Assembly: GCA_001787475.1 (NCBI GenBank) | Contig: MFXB01000072.1 | Coordinates: 492 to 17,081, forward strand | DNA: 16,590 bases | Direction of reading: 5' to 3' | Origin: Candidatus Peregrinibacteria bacterium RIFCSPLOWO2_01_FULL_48_20 | Lineage (GTDB): Bacteria > Patescibacteriota > Gracilibacteria > UBA1369 > 2-02-FULL-48-14 | Part shown: piece after piece, positions 14,603 through 16,590 of the stretch | Numbering within the stretch: the first letter of the stretch is position 1 | How the letters are laid out: every line of letters begins with the position of its first letter | Made by a program: the position numbers and the translations under genes | The notes under the pieces: generated by a model | Seen by the model: the letters and a program-made list of their open reading frames with translations, nothing else | What the model was told of the DNA's origin: nothing | Databases searched by the model: none

Positions 14603-16123
14603 ATGCTTCCCGACGGCTACAAACACATTGAAGTCCTAGATACAGTAATCTTTTATCCAGAACACGTAGAGGGCTTGTCTCGACTCATGAAGATCGGCCA
14701 GGCAAACATCGAACAAGTTCCCTTACACTGGCAAGAGGGCGAAAAGGCGTGGTCGGTTCCCTGTGACTACAAGCCCAACTCCGAAGCAAACATAAGAATG
14801 TGGCCATCCAGTCTTCCGGAAAGTATTGCTAAAATTTCAGACGCCCACTTAAGAACGCTTGGTAACATTCAGTGCTGGACAGAAGCGGACTTGCGTGGAA
14901 ATCGCACCGCGCAATTCATGTTAAATCAAACGAGGGACGCGGACGGCGTGGTCACTTGTTGGACGGCAATTCCCGATGAAGTGCTAAAGGCATGGATAAA
15001 GCGCGGCGGCATGAAAAGCATTATTTGTTGGACTCACGAATTCGAACACCGGATGAACGTAACGTTGGCGAGAAATGCAGGAATCAATGTGGACTCCATC
15101 CCCGACTACGGAACCGACGCCGTTGCCGAACTAAATATTGGCGGGCTTGTCGAACTCATGAGAAGAAATCATGGCACGAAGGAAAAGGCTTACACGGGAA
15201 GTGATATGATCTTGGGCGTACTCGGCGAACTCTTCGGAAGATTAAGAGGATTCCTGAAAAACGAGAAAAACACTCGCCGAGGTCGATTCAGTCACCACTT
15301 TCATAAATTGGGCCGAAGTGCGGATGCTTATGCTGCGATGATCCATGGCGACAAAAAACCGGAGGAGGTGATTCCCGAAAGATTATTGAGAGGCAAAAAA
15401 ATCTACATTATGGATGATCTCCCCGAAGGCGCTGCCCTGGAAACCATTCTGCAAGACGGATTTGGCATGATCATTTTAGCCGACAAGGCCGCCATTCAAT
15501 CTGACAAGGACAGTTTCGTCGTCTGTGACGCCCAGAGGCACGCCAGGGAATTGGATGGGCTTAGCCCTGAACAGATCATCGACTGGGGGGTCATGAAACA
15601 CATTGGGGACTCCATGAACGGTAAAACCTTCGGCGTAGTCGGCCTGGGTAGGATTGGAACCCGAACCGCCGAAATCGCACAACGTCTAGGAATGAAAGTG
15701 ACGTACGCTTCTCCCAACACTTTTGATGCACGTTTTGAAGCCACCAACTTAACCACGTTGTTTGAAGAAGCTGATGTGGTCAGCATCACCGTTGCCCCTC
15801 ACAAAGCGCAAGGCTTAGTGGGTGAAGCTCTGATGAAAAGGTTGAAGCCATGTGCATACTTCTTAAACACAAGTGACGGCAACGCAGTCGACGAAGGCCC
15901 TCTGAATGCACGCCTCCAGGACGGGACTATCCACGCAATGCTAGATGTTTACCAAGGCTTGCCCACAGGCAAGGCTCTAGGGCTTTCGGCCGATACTCGG
16001 TCAAAAATTGGCGAGAACCTTGCTACCAATATCTTTTGCTATCGAGCAGGATGGAAAACCATGGAGTCGATAGGTGAAAAAACCTGGAGACTGATTCAAA
16101 AGCTTGAGAACGGATTGAAATAA
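14603..16123 (+). CDS. D-2-hydroxyacid dehydrogenase-related protein lacking the catalytic triad
   Basis: 506 residues from the ATG at 14603; the open frame extends upstream only through a TTG within the promoter region. Residues about 100-190 resemble the N-terminal catalytic domain of D-2-hydroxyacid dehydrogenases (DADGVVTCW; then ARNAGINVDSIPDYGTDAVAEL, split at 165). A roughly 150-residue insertion follows (about 190-338). The NAD-binding Rossmann domain has GKTFGVVGLGRIG with GxGxxG at 347-352. The family's catalytic Arg (NTxRG) is Asp425 (NTSDG), the Glu (LDVxxxEP) is Leu453 (LDVYQGLP), and the His before the AGW element is missing (IFCYRAGW). The acidic residue that usually ends beta-strand 2 is also absent (VTYASPN). 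So it is either a different reaction or a binding/regulatory protein. It lies divergent from the TrmB-like regulator, which probably controls it. The stop codon abuts ssrA. Confidence 0.8.
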   Translation: MLPDGYKHIEVLDTVIFYPEHVEGLSRLMKIGQANIEQVPLHWQEGEKAWSVPCDYKPNSEANIRMWPSSLPESIAKISDAHLRTLGNIQCWTEADLRGNRTAQFMLNQTRDADGVVTCWTAIPDEVLKAWIKRGGMKSIICWTHEFEHRMNVTLARNAGINVDSIPDYGTDAVAELNIGGLVELMRRNHGTKEKAYTGSDMILGVLGELFGRLRGFLKNEKNTRRGRFSHHFHKLGRSADAYAAMIHGDKKPEEVIPERLLRGKKIYIMDDLPEGAALETILQDGFGMIILADKAAIQSDKDSFVVCDAQRHARELDGLSPEQIIDWGVMKHIGDSMNGKTFGVVGLGRIGTRTAEIAQRLGMKVTYASPNTFDARFEATNLTTLFEEADVVSITVAPHKAQGLVGEALMKRLKPCAYFLNTSDGNAVDEGPLNARLQDGTIHAMLDVYQGLPTGKALGLSADTRSKIGENLATNIFCYRAGWKTMESIGEKTWRLIQKLENGLK

Positions 16124-16544
16124 TGGTGGAGATGGCGGGAATCGAACCCGCGTCCAAAAAGGAAGTGTAAAACCTTTTACTTTCATAGTCCGCTTTGTTT
16201 ACGACCGCAGTATAAAAAGTGAACAAAAGCACCGCAGTCGTGTCTTCGAAATTTCGGTACGCCCCCGGAACACAAGCGGGAGTTTCCCTGAGCCTCGGCT
16301 ATTACGCTCTTTTAACCCACAAGGCGTCGGTTAAGGAACGGTATCGCGCAAAAAGGCGATACAAGATTCTCTACGCAAACGCCGGAGCGAAAGCGGGAGC
16401 CAAACGTAAACGTCGGGCATCCTCAAGAATCTTTGCAGTGGTATTAGCACTTAATTTGCTTGGACGGATTAAGGTGAGACCAAGCAATCACCTGAAAGCC
16501 GGCTTCAGACTTCAAAATCTTTCTGTCAAAGCCTGTACATCCCC
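16124..16544 (-). ncRNA. ssrA: Transfer-messenger RNA (tmRNA)
   Basis: One-piece tmRNA of about 421 nt, which frees stalled ribosomes and tags the nascent chain for proteolysis. The 3' end has the T-arm GCGGGTTCGATTCCCGC and encoded CCA. The 5' GGGGATG (16544-16538) pairs with CATCTCC before ACCA, placing a G-U at the third pair, the alanine identity element. TACAGGCTTTGAC is the usual D-loop-like sequence. Pseudoknot PK1 is clear: AGGTGA (16493-16488) with TCACCT (16477-16472), and loop TTGCTTGG (16487-16480) with CCAAGCAA (16463-16456). The resume codon GCT (16448-16446) is seven bases further on. Other stems are GTATCGC/GCGATAC (16341-16347/16356-16362) and an 11-bp stem with G-U pairs (16201-16211/16231-16241). 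The 3' end abuts the upstream stop codon. No clear promoter is seen in 16545-16590. Confidence 0.95.
16371..16448 (-). other. tmRNA tag-peptide reading frame
   Basis: From resume codon GCT, with A at position -4 as required, the frame runs 25 codons to TAG (16373-16371). The tag begins ANTTAKILED, then ARRLRL, and ends APAFAPAFA. The last nine residues come from an imperfect 12-nt duplication (GCTCCCGCTTTC / GCTCCGGCGTTT) plus GCG. Tags of most bacteria are shorter and end in ALAA or similar; here the end is AFA. Confidence 0.8.
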
Positions 16545-16590
16545 ACGTTTTCAAAGAGCTTGGGTAGCTTAGCTGAGAACGCTTTTTAGA

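Noticed and set aside
16219..16572. 117-codon open frame on the plus strand
   Set aside because: It lies antisense across ssrA, whose acceptor stem, T-arm, pseudoknot and tag frame fully explain the sequence; the protein is basic and low in complexity.
16556..16590. Possible start of a tRNA on the plus strand (GGGTAGCTTAGCTGAG)
   Set aside because: It resembles a D-arm, but lacks the G18-G19 pair and a pairing D-stem, and the window ends before an anticodon could be seen.

Overview
The window is a compact, standard-code bacterial segment. UGA closes rdgB, the release-factor-like gene and the TrmB-like gene at normal family lengths, which argues against a UGA-recoded code. Genes overlap or abut, and Shine-Dalgarno sequences are nearly absent. 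Three genes (rdgB, the O-antigen ligase/polymerase, the DUF4143 ATPase) have -10 hexamers 6-7 nt before the ATG, so their mRNAs are probably leaderless. A PheS with a four-cysteine insert, a fused double Ddl, a TrmB-like regulator and a DUF4143 ATPase together suggest a candidate-phyla-radiation (Patescibacteria) genome, possibly Peregrinibacteria-like. That placement is inference; there is no rRNA or other phylogenetic anchor here.

Left part (1-6968, all +): the 3' end of pheS, complete pheT, a bifunctional class A penicillin-binding protein with an added C-terminal Ig-like domain and acidic tail, then two adjacent small exported or membrane-anchored cysteine-rich proteins. These two look like diverged paralogues and belong to no family I recognise. 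pheS/pheT and the two cysteine-protein genes are each joined by a one-base stop/start overlap.

Middle (6949-12231): rdgB (-) diverges from an O-antigen ligase/polymerase-like membrane protein (+) at a very tight promoter region whose two -10 elements overlap. A minus-strand operon follows, transcribed as fused ddl-ddl, then a GGQ release-factor-like rescue protein, then a UPF0489 protein. The window therefore holds several envelope genes (PBP, Wzy/WaaL-like protein, Ddl) among housekeeping genes.

Right part (12373-16590) looks more accessory. It has an AAA ATPase of the DUF4143 type with its own palindrome-overlapped promoter, then a TrmB-like regulator divergent from a 506-residue protein related to D-2-hydroxyacid dehydrogenases. 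Their shared intergenic region carries three ACTTGC motifs placed like operators. The dehydrogenase-like protein keeps the Rossmann GxGxxG but lacks the Arg/Glu/His catalytic triad. The window closes with ssrA (tmRNA, minus strand), whose CCA end directly abuts the stop codon of the dehydrogenase-like gene. Its predicted 25-residue tag ends in an unusual alanine/proline/phenylalanine repeat. Two ribosome-rescue functions, tmRNA and the GGQ protein, are thus present.

No mobile element, CRISPR array, tRNA or convincing intrinsic terminator was found. No gene-free stretch exceeds about 230 bases.
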